Origin: an uncultured Rhodocyclaceae bacterium
Lineage (GTDB): Bacteria; Pseudomonadota; Gammaproteobacteria; Burkholderiales; Rhodocyclaceae
Length of the DNA stretch: 8,336 nucleotides
Direction of reading: 5' to 3'
Assembly: GCA_937892345.1 (NCBI GenBank)
Contig: CALAGF010000239.1
Span: 1 to 8,336 of the forward strand
Under the pieces are notes generated by a model that was not told where the DNA came from, did no database searches, and worked only from the letters and a program-made list of their open reading frames with translations. The translations under genes and the position numbers were made by a program. Each line of letters starts with the position of its first letter. Within the stretch, counting starts at the first letter, position 1. This document shows, piece by piece, positions 1 through 5,664 of this stretch.

Positions 1-7
1 CAGACTG

Positions 8-475
8 TCAGACCAAGTTGCCACGTACATGGAACTCGATGCTGAAACCGCCGGAGGGGTAGTCGAGCTTCTCCGCCACGTCCTCGCCGATGCGCTTCAT
101 CTGGCAGCCACAGGCGCACGTGGTGGACTCTGGTTCGTGGCGAATCTCGCGCCGTGGCAGGTAATCGGGCAGCGGGTTGCGTTTGGGTTGCTGCCTGTCG
201 GTGGGTGGCGATGATGGTGGCGGTGATTGGAGCTGCTCGATTTCCTGTGCCACGGCCGCCAGGTCGCTATCGATCTCTTCATCCAGCAGACTGCGCTGCT
301 GGGCGTTGTGGCGTTCGGACTGGGCGGCAAACTTCAGCCGTTTGAGCCAGGCGTTCTCATAGACCAGCTTCTCATTGAGTGCCCGCTGGTGGCGCAACTC
401 GCCCAGCAACCGCTGGGTCACCTCGCGCAGTTGCGCGGTGTCCAGTTCTGCCAGCGTTTGCTCATCGATCACCAT
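8..475 (-). pseudogene. tnpC: IS66 transposase TnpC, N-terminal part ending at a premature stop
   Basis: This is the DDE transposase of IS66, normally about 500 residues, of which 155 are read here before an in-frame TGA at 8-10. Residues 1-70 form the leucine-zipper-like coiled coil (QLREVTQRLLGEL, LNEKLVYENAWLKRLKF). A charged, proline-rich linker follows, and then the start of the IS66 zinc-binding domain (CACGCQM, IGEDVAEKLDY). In the family, HxRGK-x-V is followed by Cys of the second zinc pair; here the TGA falls exactly where that Cys codon is expected. The start is taken at the ATG at 475, giving MVIDEQTLAELD; an ATG six codons upstream (493) is also in frame. No clear Shine-Dalgarno is seen, and translational coupling is usual in this family. 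It may be a point nonsense mutation or a small indel: only seven bases remain beyond the stop, so I cannot tell which. The catalytic domain is outside the window. Confidence 0.8.
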
Positions 476-557
476 GGCCCGTAGTGTGCCCACCGAGCAC
501 AGGCATCACCATTGGCAACTCCCCCAATTGCCAGCGGTGTGCGGTTGCGCTGAAGAT

Positions 558-890
558 TCAGATGACGGTAATAGAACCTTGCGAACCCACGCGTTGCCAA
601 GGCAGCCCCAGCACCAAGGCGTGCAGTTGTGCGTGTTCGATTGCAAGGTTGGGGCTACCCGGCGCAGTCCAGACAAACTTGCCCTGGTGCAGTCGACGAG
701 CAGCCAGCCACACCCCCACGCCATCGTGCACCAGGATTTTGATGCGGTTGGCGCGCTGATTGGCAAAGATGTAGGCGTGGTGGGGGTGGGCGGCACCGAA
801 GACGGCGATCACCCGGGCCAAGGCGGTGTCGGTGCCTGCGCGCATGTCCAGTGGGGCGCTGGCCAGCCAGGCCGCGTCGATGCGGATCAA
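558..890 (-). CDS. tnpB: IS66 accessory protein TnpB (Orf2)
   Basis: TnpB is the small accessory protein IS66 elements need for full transposition; its biochemical role is poorly known. The 110-residue product has the family pattern throughout: IRIDAAWLASAPLDMRAG near the N-terminus, then IFANQRANRIKILVHDG, VWLAARRLHQGKFVW, and ALVLGLPWQRVG at the C-terminus. I place the start at TTG (890), which overlaps the tnpA stop in the string TTGA. Relatives usually begin MIRIDA with an ATGA overlap, so this copy seems to have TTG in place of ATG. Longer in-frame starts at 920 and 971 lie inside tnpA and add sequence not seen in the family. tnpC starts 82 bp downstream. The reading frame is intact. Confidence 0.9.
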   Translation of the reverse strand: MIRIDAAWLASAPLDMRAGTDTALARVIAVFGAAHPHHAYIFANQRANRIKILVHDGVGVWLAARRLHQGKFVWTAPGSPNLAIEHAQLHALVLGLPWQRVGSQGSITVI

Positions 891-1318
891 CGCAGCAACT
901 CCCGCAGCATCTGGGTGCATTCGGTGGCGGCACTGACGGGCCAGTGCACGGTCACACCCAGGCGTTGGCATTCGATGCGGATGTCGCCTGCCAGGGCCGA
1001 TGGCGCCGCCACCACCACGGGTTGTTTACCGACGCATGAGGGGGGTGCGGCATTGAGTGCGATGGGCATGAAGGCCGGTGTGGTCTGGGGTTGCACGTCT
1101 GGCGCGGTTCCGACAAGGCTCTGGCGGTGATGTCCTTGGCGGTATTCCTTGCACCAGCGGTGCAGCACGTTGGCATTCATGCCATGCTGGAGCGCCAGTG
1201 CTGCGATGGAGGCACCCGGCTGCATGCACGCGGCCACCAACTGGATCTTGAATTGCGGGGTGTAGGTGCGGTGCGTACGGCGTACTGCATAGCGCGGGGT
1301 TTGAGAGTCTTTGAGCAT
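887..1318 (-). CDS. tnpA: IS66 accessory protein TnpA (Orf1), helix-turn-helix
   Basis: This is the first gene of the IS66 element and encodes a 143-residue protein. Residues 13-60 form the helix-turn-helix of the IS3/IS66 Orf1 type (YTPQFKIQLVAACMQPGASIAALALQHGMNANVLHRW), likely a DNA-binding part. A Pro/Ala-rich linker follows, then a short conserved tail ending in VTVHWPVSAATECTQMLRELLR, which is typical for the family. The start is chosen at the ATG at 1318 (MLKDSQ); a start at 1375 would reach almost to the IS end and add 19 residues. The distance of about 80 bp from this ATG to the IS tip is normal. The stop overlaps the tnpB start. The frame is intact. Confidence 0.88.
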   Translation of the reverse strand: MLKDSQTPRYAVRRTHRTYTPQFKIQLVAACMQPGASIAALALQHGMNANVLHRWCKEYRQGHHRQSLVGTAPDVQPQTTPAFMPIALNAAPPSCVGKQPVVVAAPSALAGDIRIECQRLGVTVHWPVSAATECTQMLRELLR

Positions 1319-1380
1319 CGTGTCCACGGAAAGTTGTGTGCACACGATCTTGCTCAGGCCGATTCCTCGCTTCAAGATGG

Positions 1381-1397
1381 GTTTGCCGGACGCTTAC
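1381..1397 (-). repeat. IS66 terminal inverted repeat (outer end upstream of tnpA)
   Basis: On the minus strand the element begins GTAAGCGTCCGGCAAAC. The GTAAGCG tip and the following CCGG are characteristic of IS66-family ends. It lies about 63-79 bp upstream of tnpA. The partner end is left of the window. Confidence 0.85.
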
Positions 1398-1566
1398 ACT
1401 CGACCAGCCAGAAGGTTCGGTAGGTTTCCAATCCGAGACCACTACGCACCATTTCGATGGCTGTGGTGAGCATGTAGCCCAGTCCCGATAGTGCAGCGAT
1501 ATCGGCGACCACGAGGCCGATGAAGAACAATTTCGGGAAAGGTGGGCGCTGCTTTGGTTCAGCCAT
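1398..1566 (-). pseudogene. small membrane-type protein gene interrupted by IS66
   Basis: The first 56 residues of an unrecognised protein are native. They comprise a basic/proline-rich start (MAEPKQRPPFPK) and then a hydrophobic stretch of about 27 residues (FFIGLVVADIAALSGLGYML and onward), long enough for one or two membrane passes. A tail GLGLETYRTFWLVE follows. Codon 57 is split by the IS junction, and the frame then runs into the IS end, adding eight foreign residues (CKRPANPS) before a stop at 1372-1374. The rest of the gene should lie beyond the other IS end. The ATG at 1566 overlaps the stop of the preceding small frame (GC-ATGGCTGA), which suggests translational coupling; a start at 1614 is also open. 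I do not recognise the family. Confidence 0.55.
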
Positions 1567-1733
1567 GCCGTGACTTTCGCCAGGTTTCCCAACGCGTATT
1601 TGCTTCAGCAACAACTGACCATTGAACCATGCCGATCACGCCTGCTGCCATGGTCGCCAATGCCGAACCATTCGGAATGATGTGCAATGAAAGCAGCGCA
1701 AAGGGAGGCCAGCCCGCCTTTTAGATTGCGCAT
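1559..1733 (-). pseudogene. tiny membrane-type reading frame, probably frameshifted
   Basis: Minimal form: ATG at 1651 to TGA at 1559-1561, 30 residues (MAAGVIGMVQWSVVAEANTR and a basic tail RWETWRKSRHG), overlapping the next small gene by eight bases. In the same frame the open stretch continues upstream (ALLSLHIIPNGSALAT) without an ATG, up to a TAA. A different frame offers ATG at 1733 with MRNLKGGLASL. Joining the two frames at the CCCTTT run near 1700-1705 (loss of one T) would give a coherent protein of about 57 residues with an N-terminal hydrophobic segment. I read this as a small inner-membrane gene with a one-base insertion, but a short native gene from 1651 is possible. No recognisable Shine-Dalgarno is seen at 1733. 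The family is unknown. Confidence 0.35.
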
Positions 1734-1781
1734 AGGGAGATGGTTAGAAGCTCTATGGTTTGCTCGTTATCACGACCCCGC

Positions 1782-2750
1782 TTACTTTGCGCGAAGCTCC
1801 GACTCGTCTAGCTCGAATTCTTTGTCGAGCCCCAGTTTTTTCATAATGGCAGGAAGCACCTGATGAATTACTCTCATACCGCAGAGTAGTTCGTTCATGT
1901 AGATGTCAGGATGTATTCTCGAAGAGTTGAACCCGAGGCTTTCTGCTTCGGCTTCGTGCCCTAACTCGTCAGAAGTGGCGTGCACCATAGAGAGAAGTTC
2001 TGCCCTTAAGGGTAAGCCAGCGCGGTACGCCTTTTCTTTGATCAGGTTAAGCCACTCATCGAAGTCCTTTGTGACGCGGTATTTGAACTCCTTGAAGTTA
2101 CTTGCCAGATTTTTATCTACCTTCACTTTCGATGCGGCAAGCTCCATAAGGCAGTATTCAAGATCGGCTGCAACTGTGCTCTGGAGGTCAAGTTCTTCAT
2201 CTTGAAAAAACTCAGAAACGTAAGCGGTATAAAATCCGTAGACGTTGTTTAGAGATAGGAAGATGTCGAGGATAAGGGCGGAGTAGGGGTTTTGTTCAAG
2301 TAAGTCGCTGACTCTTGTTGCGTCACTGTCACTACGGTCGCAAACCTCCTCATAGTCGAAGTTAAGCTCTTCCGGGAATTGAGGAGGCAAAGCGACCCCC
2401 ATCTCTTTCAGTGTATGGAAGGTGCTCCAACATAGATTTCCCTCCTCGTCTTGCAACGGGTAGGTGTTGTAACCCGTCTCGGCCTGAAAATCGGCAATAT
2501 CAGCTAAGTAACGAATCAGCCTTTCCCACTTTCGAGCCTCGTCAAGAGACCCAGCCCACAGCACAAACTCAGGGTTGGCATCGCCGATATCGGAAATCTC
2601 ACGAATTTTCTCCTCCATCTCGAAGGACATGTGCTCCCCTTTCTTCCACTTGCTGATTTGGGTAGGGGAGACGCCAAGCCGACTGGCAAGTTCCTTCTGG
2701 CTGCATGACAGAGCATTTAAGGCAAGTTGAACAAGGGCTTCAGCGCGCAT
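1782..2750 (-). CDS. XRE-type helix-turn-helix protein with long uncharacterised C-terminal region
   Basis: This is a 322-residue protein. Residues about 5-50 are an XRE/Cro-type helix-turn-helix (ALVQLALNALSCSQKELASR, then LGVSPTQISKWKKGEHMSFE). The remaining 270 residues are acidic and mostly helical in character, with many Leu, Glu and Asp and no catalytic motif I recognise. There is no signal peptide or membrane segment. The length is well above simple phage-type repressors, so the C-terminal part is probably a sensor or partner-binding domain. The start at 2750 is supported by GGAG eight bases upstream of the ATG. Base composition is clearly more AT-rich than the IS to its left and the MocR gene to its right, which suggests horizontal acquisition. 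The inverted repeat at 2772-2852, directly upstream, may be its own operator. The gene lies 49 bp upstream of the small membrane frames and may be transcribed with them. Function beyond DNA binding is unknown. Confidence 0.8.
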   Translation of the reverse strand: MRAEALVQLALNALSCSQKELASRLGVSPTQISKWKKGEHMSFEMEEKIREISDIGDANPEFVLWAGSLDEARKWERLIRYLADIADFQAETGYNTYPLQDEEGNLCWSTFHTLKEMGVALPPQFPEELNFDYEEVCDRSDSDATRVSDLLEQNPYSALILDIFLSLNNVYGFYTAYVSEFFQDEELDLQSTVAADLEYCLMELAASKVKVDKNLASNFKEFKYRVTKDFDEWLNLIKEKAYRAGLPLRAELLSMVHATSDELGHEAEAESLGFNSSRIHPDIYMNELLCGMRVIHQVLPAIMKKLGLDKEFELDESELRAK

Positions 2751-2771
2751 TGTCGATTCTCCATTAGAGCT

Positions 2772-2852
2772 TTTTTAGTAAATTCTGCGAGTGATTCACT
2801 GTACGTTAACTCTAGCATGATTTAGTTTATGCACAAGGCGGTTTACTAAAAA
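2772..2852. promoter_or_regulatory. putative operator/promoter region of the XRE gene with perfect 11-bp inverted repeat
   Basis: TTTTTAGTAAA (2772-2782) and TTTACTAAAAA (2842-2852) are exact reverse complements with centres 70 bp apart. A third TTTAGT lies at 2821-2826, and a separate small palindrome AGTGA-T-TCACT at 2790-2800. The block begins 22 bp upstream of the XRE start codon. A possible minus-strand promoter is TTGTGC (2836-2831) and TAGAGT (2814-2809) with a 16-bp spacer, preceded by TGC as in an extended -10; the match is modest. Spacing near seven helical turns would suit two dimers bound on one face of the DNA. Operator function is inferred. Confidence 0.4.
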
Positions 2853-2860
2853 TTTCTCCG

Positions 2861-3015
2861 TTGGAGAGTCTTGGGGTGGCGGGGGCTCGACTTGCCTCGT
2901 CACTTTCACACACGCTACACTACGTGCCGGTGCCAGATGCGGCTGAAACTCGCATGGTTGCGTGGTTCCGTGGGTGGGTTCGATTTTCTGCCCATCACCA
3001 CCAGTAATGCACGCG
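2861..3015. other. intergenic stretch without a recognisable gene
   Basis: This stretch lies between the XRE upstream region and the terminator. I see no frame with coding character. It holds a tRNA-3'-end-like string (2975-3003: GGTTCGATT and CACCACCA), but no matching acceptor, D or anticodon arms upstream. It may be the scar of the boundary between accessory DNA on the left and chromosomal DNA on the right, which is speculation. Confidence 0.4.
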
Positions 3016-3050
3016 AAAGCCCAACCCTCACCGGTTGGGCTTTTTGTTTT
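3016..3050 (+). terminator. rho-independent terminator
   Basis: An 11-bp perfect stem AAAGCCCAACC (3016-3026) / GGTTGGGCTTT (3033-3043) with a six-base loop is followed by TTGTTTT. The polarity is plus strand, yet no plus-strand gene is visible upstream in the window. It probably belonged to a gene or RNA lost or displaced from this spot. It also insulates the MocR gene downstream. Confidence 0.8.
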
Positions 3051-3106
3051 CCGGTTATTTCTGGTCCAATACCGGACTGTTTTGTATTCTCTGGCTGATG
3101 CCTTAC

Positions 3107-4519
3107 ATGAGCCGCTACCAAGAACTCGCTGAGCAAACCGAAAAACTGATTCGCGATGGTGTTCTACGCCCTGGCGAAAAGCTTTTGTCCGTTCGGAAGG
3201 CGTGTCGAATCCATGAAATTAGTCCAATCACGGTTACTCAGGCGTATTACCTGCTGGAGAGCCGTGGATTGATCGAGGCGCGCCCGAAATCGGGTTATTT
3301 CGTGCGCGCTCGCTTGGGACAAGGTTTGCCAGAGCCTGACATGACGCACCCTGTCGGCGGCTCCACAGCGCTTCAAGTCAGTGACTTCATTTTCCAGATA
3401 CTCGATAGCGTACGTGATCCATCTGTTGTACCGCTCGGCTCCAGCTTTCCCAGCCCCTATCTTTTTCCTCTCGACAAGCTGGGACGCTATCTGGCCAATG
3501 CGGCTCGCAAATTTGACCCATTGGCAACGGTGACTGACCTGCCTCCCGGCAACGAAGAGTTAAGGCGGCAATTGGCTTTGCGCTATCTGGCTCAAGGAGC
3601 GAATGTCTCCCCGCAAGAAATTGTGATTACCTCGGGTGCGATGGAAGGGCTCAATTTATGTCTTCAGGCGGTCACCCGGCCCGGCGACCTGATCGCAATC
3701 GAATCCCCAACCTTCTATGCCGGCTTGCAGGCCAGTGAACGTCTCGGTCTCAAGGTCATCGAAATTCCCAGTCATCCCCGCGAGGGGGTCAATTTGTCCG
3801 CCTTGGAGGATGCGCTTCGGCATCACCCCATCAAGGCCTGTCTGTTCATGCTCAATTTCGCCAATCCGACAGGCAGTCGGGTATCGGATGAAAACAAAAA
3901 GGCTTTGTTGGGATTGCTCAGACGCCACGATATTCCCCTGATTGAGGACGACGTCTACGCCGAACTGTATTTTGGTATTCAGGCACCGCTTTGCAGCAAG
4001 GTTGATGATCAAAGCGGTTTGGTCATGCACGTTTCTTCTTTCTCAAAGAGCCTGGCGCCCGGGTACCGTATTGGATGGATTGCCGCCGGCCGTTATGCGC
4101 GCAATATCCAACGCCAAAAGCTTTCTTTAAGCCTGGCAACGACTATCCCCGTTCAAATTGCCCTTGCTGACTATCTCAAACAAGGGGGCTATGAGAACCA
4201 TCTCCGACATTTACGGCATACGCTCGCCATGCAGGAGAACACGCTTGTTCAAGCCATTGAGCGTTATTTCCCTTCAGGAACAAAACTCGCCAGGCCGCAA
4301 GGGGGCTATTTCCTTTGGCTGGAGTTGCCAAAAAAAGTGGATGCCATTTTGTTGCATCAGCAGGCACTCCGCGAAGGAATCAGTATTGCTCCCGGGCCAA
4401 TCTTCTCAGCCAAGCGAGAGTTCATTCATCATCTGCGATTGAATTTCGGACACCCGGACTCAGAGCGCTTGGAGTCCTCGATGGCGGCCTTGGGCAAACT
4501 GGCCAGCCAACAACTATAG
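3107..4519 (+). CDS. MocR-type transcriptional regulator (GntR HTH + class I aminotransferase-like domain)
   Basis: The product has 470 residues, normal for the family. Residues 1-68 are a GntR winged helix (YQELAEQTEKLIRDGVLRPG, LLSVRKAC, ITVTQAYYLLESRGLIEARP, KSGYFV). Residues about 90-470 are a fold-type I PLP domain: ANPTG with the PLP-contacting Asn (252-256), EDDVY (280-284), the Schiff-base lysine K314 in SSFSKSLAPGYRIGW, and the substrate-carboxylate arginine R444 in LRLNFG. All cofactor residues are present, so it should bind PLP or an amino acid adduct. MocR proteins act as regulators of vitamin B6, GABA, taurine or other amine pathways; the target here is unknown. The start at 3107 (MSRYQELA) fits relatives; ATG at 3098 and the longer frame from 3035, which overlaps the terminator, are less likely. 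A weak TGGTCC/TATTCT promoter pair lies just upstream. It ends overlapping norF tail-to-tail. A stand-alone 2-aminoadipate-type aminotransferase is the less likely alternative. Confidence 0.9.
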   Translation: MSRYQELAEQTEKLIRDGVLRPGEKLLSVRKACRIHEISPITVTQAYYLLESRGLIEARPKSGYFVRARLGQGLPEPDMTHPVGGSTALQVSDFIFQILDSVRDPSVVPLGSSFPSPYLFPLDKLGRYLANAARKFDPLATVTDLPPGNEELRRQLALRYLAQGANVSPQEIVITSGAMEGLNLCLQAVTRPGDLIAIESPTFYAGLQASERLGLKVIEIPSHPREGVNLSALEDALRHHPIKACLFMLNFANPTGSRVSDENKKALLGLLRRHDIPLIEDDVYAELYFGIQAPLCSKVDDQSGLVMHVSSFSKSLAPGYRIGWIAAGRYARNIQRQKLSLSLATTIPVQIALADYLKQGGYENHLRHLRHTLAMQENTLVQAIERYFPSGTKLARPQGGYFLWLELPKKVDAILLHQQALREGISIAPGPIFSAKREFIHHLRLNFGHPDSERLESSMAALGKLASQQL

Positions 4520-4822
4520 TGTTGCCCATTGCGCCACCTGAGTGCCGAAATAGGCAATGATGAGCAGTGCGAGTGGCGTAACCGCGATAAATCCAAGGAC
4601 CACGCGGCGAATAAAACTGTGGGTCACCTTGATTTCAATAAACTGGTTTGCCACCAAGGTGCCTTTCAGCCAAATGATGATGGCAACCAGGACTTGCAGC
4701 CATGCGGTTCCATGAAACCAGTGACCCAAGTACACACTGACAATCGTTAAGGCGATTAGTCCAAGCCAAGCCAGGGTAAGCGGCACCAGACCGGCGTGCA
4801 TTTTTGTCTCAACGCTATTCAT
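4514..4822 (-). CDS. norF: NorF-like / cytochrome c oxidase subunit IV family membrane protein
   Basis: A 102-residue protein with three predicted membrane helices (about 11-34, 40-62 and 71-95). It has the prokaryotic COX4 pattern, with a Lys in the second helix region (IIWLKGTLVANQFIEIK) and a conserved aromatic/basic segment between helices 2 and 3. Small proteins of this type sit beside a subunit III-like protein either in terminal oxidases or, as NorF, beside NorE in denitrifiers, where they support nitric oxide reductase activity. The ATG at 4822 follows the norE stop by two bases, so the pair forms a translationally coupled operon. No haem-copper catalytic subunit is adjacent, which favours the NorEF reading over a complete oxidase operon. 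Its stop codon overlaps that of the MocR gene. Subfamily assignment is moderate; membership of the COX4-like family is fairly sure. Confidence 0.7.
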   Translation of the reverse strand: MNSVETKMHAGLVPLTLAWLGLIALTIVSVYLGHWFHGTAWLQVLVAIIIWLKGTLVANQFIEIKVTHSFIRRVVLGFIAVTPLALLIIAYFGTQVAQWATL

Positions 4823-4824
4823 GG

Positions 4825-5430
4825 TCAGGCCAGCACGTAGAAGAACGAGAATAAGACAAGCCAGATAATGTCGGTCGCGTGCCAGTAACTTGCCAACGCT
4901 TCAAGGCCGCCATAGTCGTCAACGGTATAAATCCCGGCCCAATGTCGTACCAGGACCCAAAGAATTCCGAGGATGCCCCAAGTCGCATGAACCAGATGGT
5001 TGAGCGTCAAGTAGTAATAGACGCTAAAGAAGATGCCCGATTCGCCTGTGATGCCGTTGGCCATGTTCCACTGAAATTCAAAATATTTGGCCAGCGGATA
5101 GCCCAGCGCCATGATCAGTCCTGCGACAAGCCATCCAATAGACGCTCTGCGTTGGCCGGCTCGCATCGTAGCGACCGAGCAGGCGATGAAATAACTGCTG
5201 GTCACCATCAACAAAGTAATGGCAGTGCCCGCTAGAGGGGATAATTTTTCACCGCCTGTTGCAAATGCTTCCGGGAAATGAGCTCGCGCAATGAAATACA
5301 CCGCAAAGAGAAGCAGAAACTCAACGAATTCGCAGGTGATGCCGACCCAAATTCCCTTGCTTCCTGGAATGCGCCCTTCACTTGATTCGGTCTGGAGTCT
5401 TTCAGGACCTATCAACGCATCAGCCGTCAT
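4825..5430 (-). CDS. norE: NorE-like / cytochrome c oxidase subunit III family protein
   Basis: A 201-residue inner-membrane protein with about five helices (28-48, 66-86, 97-115, 133-161, 181-200). Subunit III hallmarks are GIWVGITCEFVEFLLLFAVY in the first helix with two glutamates, YYYLTLNHLVHATWGI in the fourth, and SYWHATDIIWLVLFSFFYVL at the C-terminus. It is shorter than the seven-helix CoxC and matches the NorE type found with nitric oxide reductases. The start at 5430 (MTADALIG) is fixed by a strong GGGAGGC Shine-Dalgarno six bases upstream; ATGs at 5454 and 5541 lack this. It is followed directly by norF and divergent from ccoG, sharing the 5431-5664 control region. NorE is thought to help assembly or activity of the NO reductase complex, but the catalytic norCB genes are not in view. 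An oxidase subunit III is the alternative. Confidence 0.78.
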   Translation of the reverse strand: MTADALIGPERLQTESSEGRIPGSKGIWVGITCEFVEFLLLFAVYFIARAHFPEAFATGGEKLSPLAGTAITLLMVTSSYFIACSVATMRAGQRRASIGWLVAGLIMALGYPLAKYFEFQWNMANGITGESGIFFSVYYYLTLNHLVHATWGILGILWVLVRHWAGIYTVDDYGGLEALASYWHATDIIWLVLFSFFYVLA

Positions 5431-5664
5431 ACTTTTGCCTCCCAAGATACGCATGTTGCCATTCTGGCGAATCGTGGCAATCGGAACTAGACACAGCCAG
5501 AACAGTAAGCAATCGGAACAGATAGGAAATAGTGCCCTCAATCTGTTCCTGTAAGAAAAAACAAAATCTGAAACTGTTTCTGTTTCAAGCCGAATGATTT
5601 ACTTCGTTTCCATGATCGGCAGGGAATTTTATCCCTCGACATCGGGACTGGAGGGGAAACAGAA
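5431..5664. promoter_or_regulatory. divergent norE-ccoG control region with repeated CTGTTYC heptamers
   Basis: This 234-bp region holds the promoters of both transcripts. The heptamer CTGTTYC occurs five times in either orientation: GGAACAG 5515-5521, CTGTTCC 5543-5549, CTGTTTC 5574-5580 and 5580-5586, and GAAACAG 5656-5662. A partial GAACAG lies at 5500-5505. Two perfect inverted repeats result: GGAACAGAT/ATCTGTTCC (5515-5549) and TTTCTGTTTC/GAAACAGAAA (5577-5665). The ccoG Shine-Dalgarno GGAGGGG sits just before the last copy, so binding there could block translation or transcription. I see no TTGAT-N4-ATCAA box and no sigma-54 -24/-12 pair. The binding protein is unknown. Confidence 0.45.

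Larger units (their letters stand above)
1..1397 (-). mobile_element. IS66-family insertion sequence, partial (runs off the left edge)
   Basis: Three consecutive minus-strand genes have the order and character of IS66 tnpA-tnpB-tnpC. The element's outer end is at 1397, where the minus strand begins GTAAGCGTCCGGCAAAC, a typical IS66-family terminal inverted repeat. IS66 elements are usually about 2.4-2.7 kb, so roughly 1.0-1.3 kb including the other end should lie left of the window. The family makes 8-bp target duplications, so the expected flank copy is ACTCGACC at 1398-1405. This cannot be confirmed because the far end is missing. The element sits inside a small membrane-type gene (1398-1566). 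The stop codon in tnpC suggests that this copy does not move on its own. Family assignment is firm; the exact IS name is not known. Confidence 0.9.

Noticed and set aside
375..1130. Long plus-strand open frame of about 250 codons across the IS66 genes
   Set aside because: It is antisense to tnpC, tnpB and tnpA, low in complexity with many His/Arg/Cys, and has no domain character; an artefact of high GC.
1026..1592. Minus-strand open frame of 188 codons crossing the IS end
   Set aside because: It overlaps tnpA in another frame and crosses the IS junction; its composition is unlike a protein.
2975..3003. Candidate tRNA or tmRNA gene
   Set aside because: The T-loop-like string cannot form a proper five-pair T stem, the spacing to CCA is two bases too long, and there is no matching acceptor, D or anticodon arm upstream. 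Kept only as a possible relic.
5431..5664. FNR/DNR box or sigma-54 promoter upstream of norE or ccoG
   Set aside because: I looked for TTGAT-N4-ATCAA and for GG/GC at -24/-12 on both strands and found no acceptable match.
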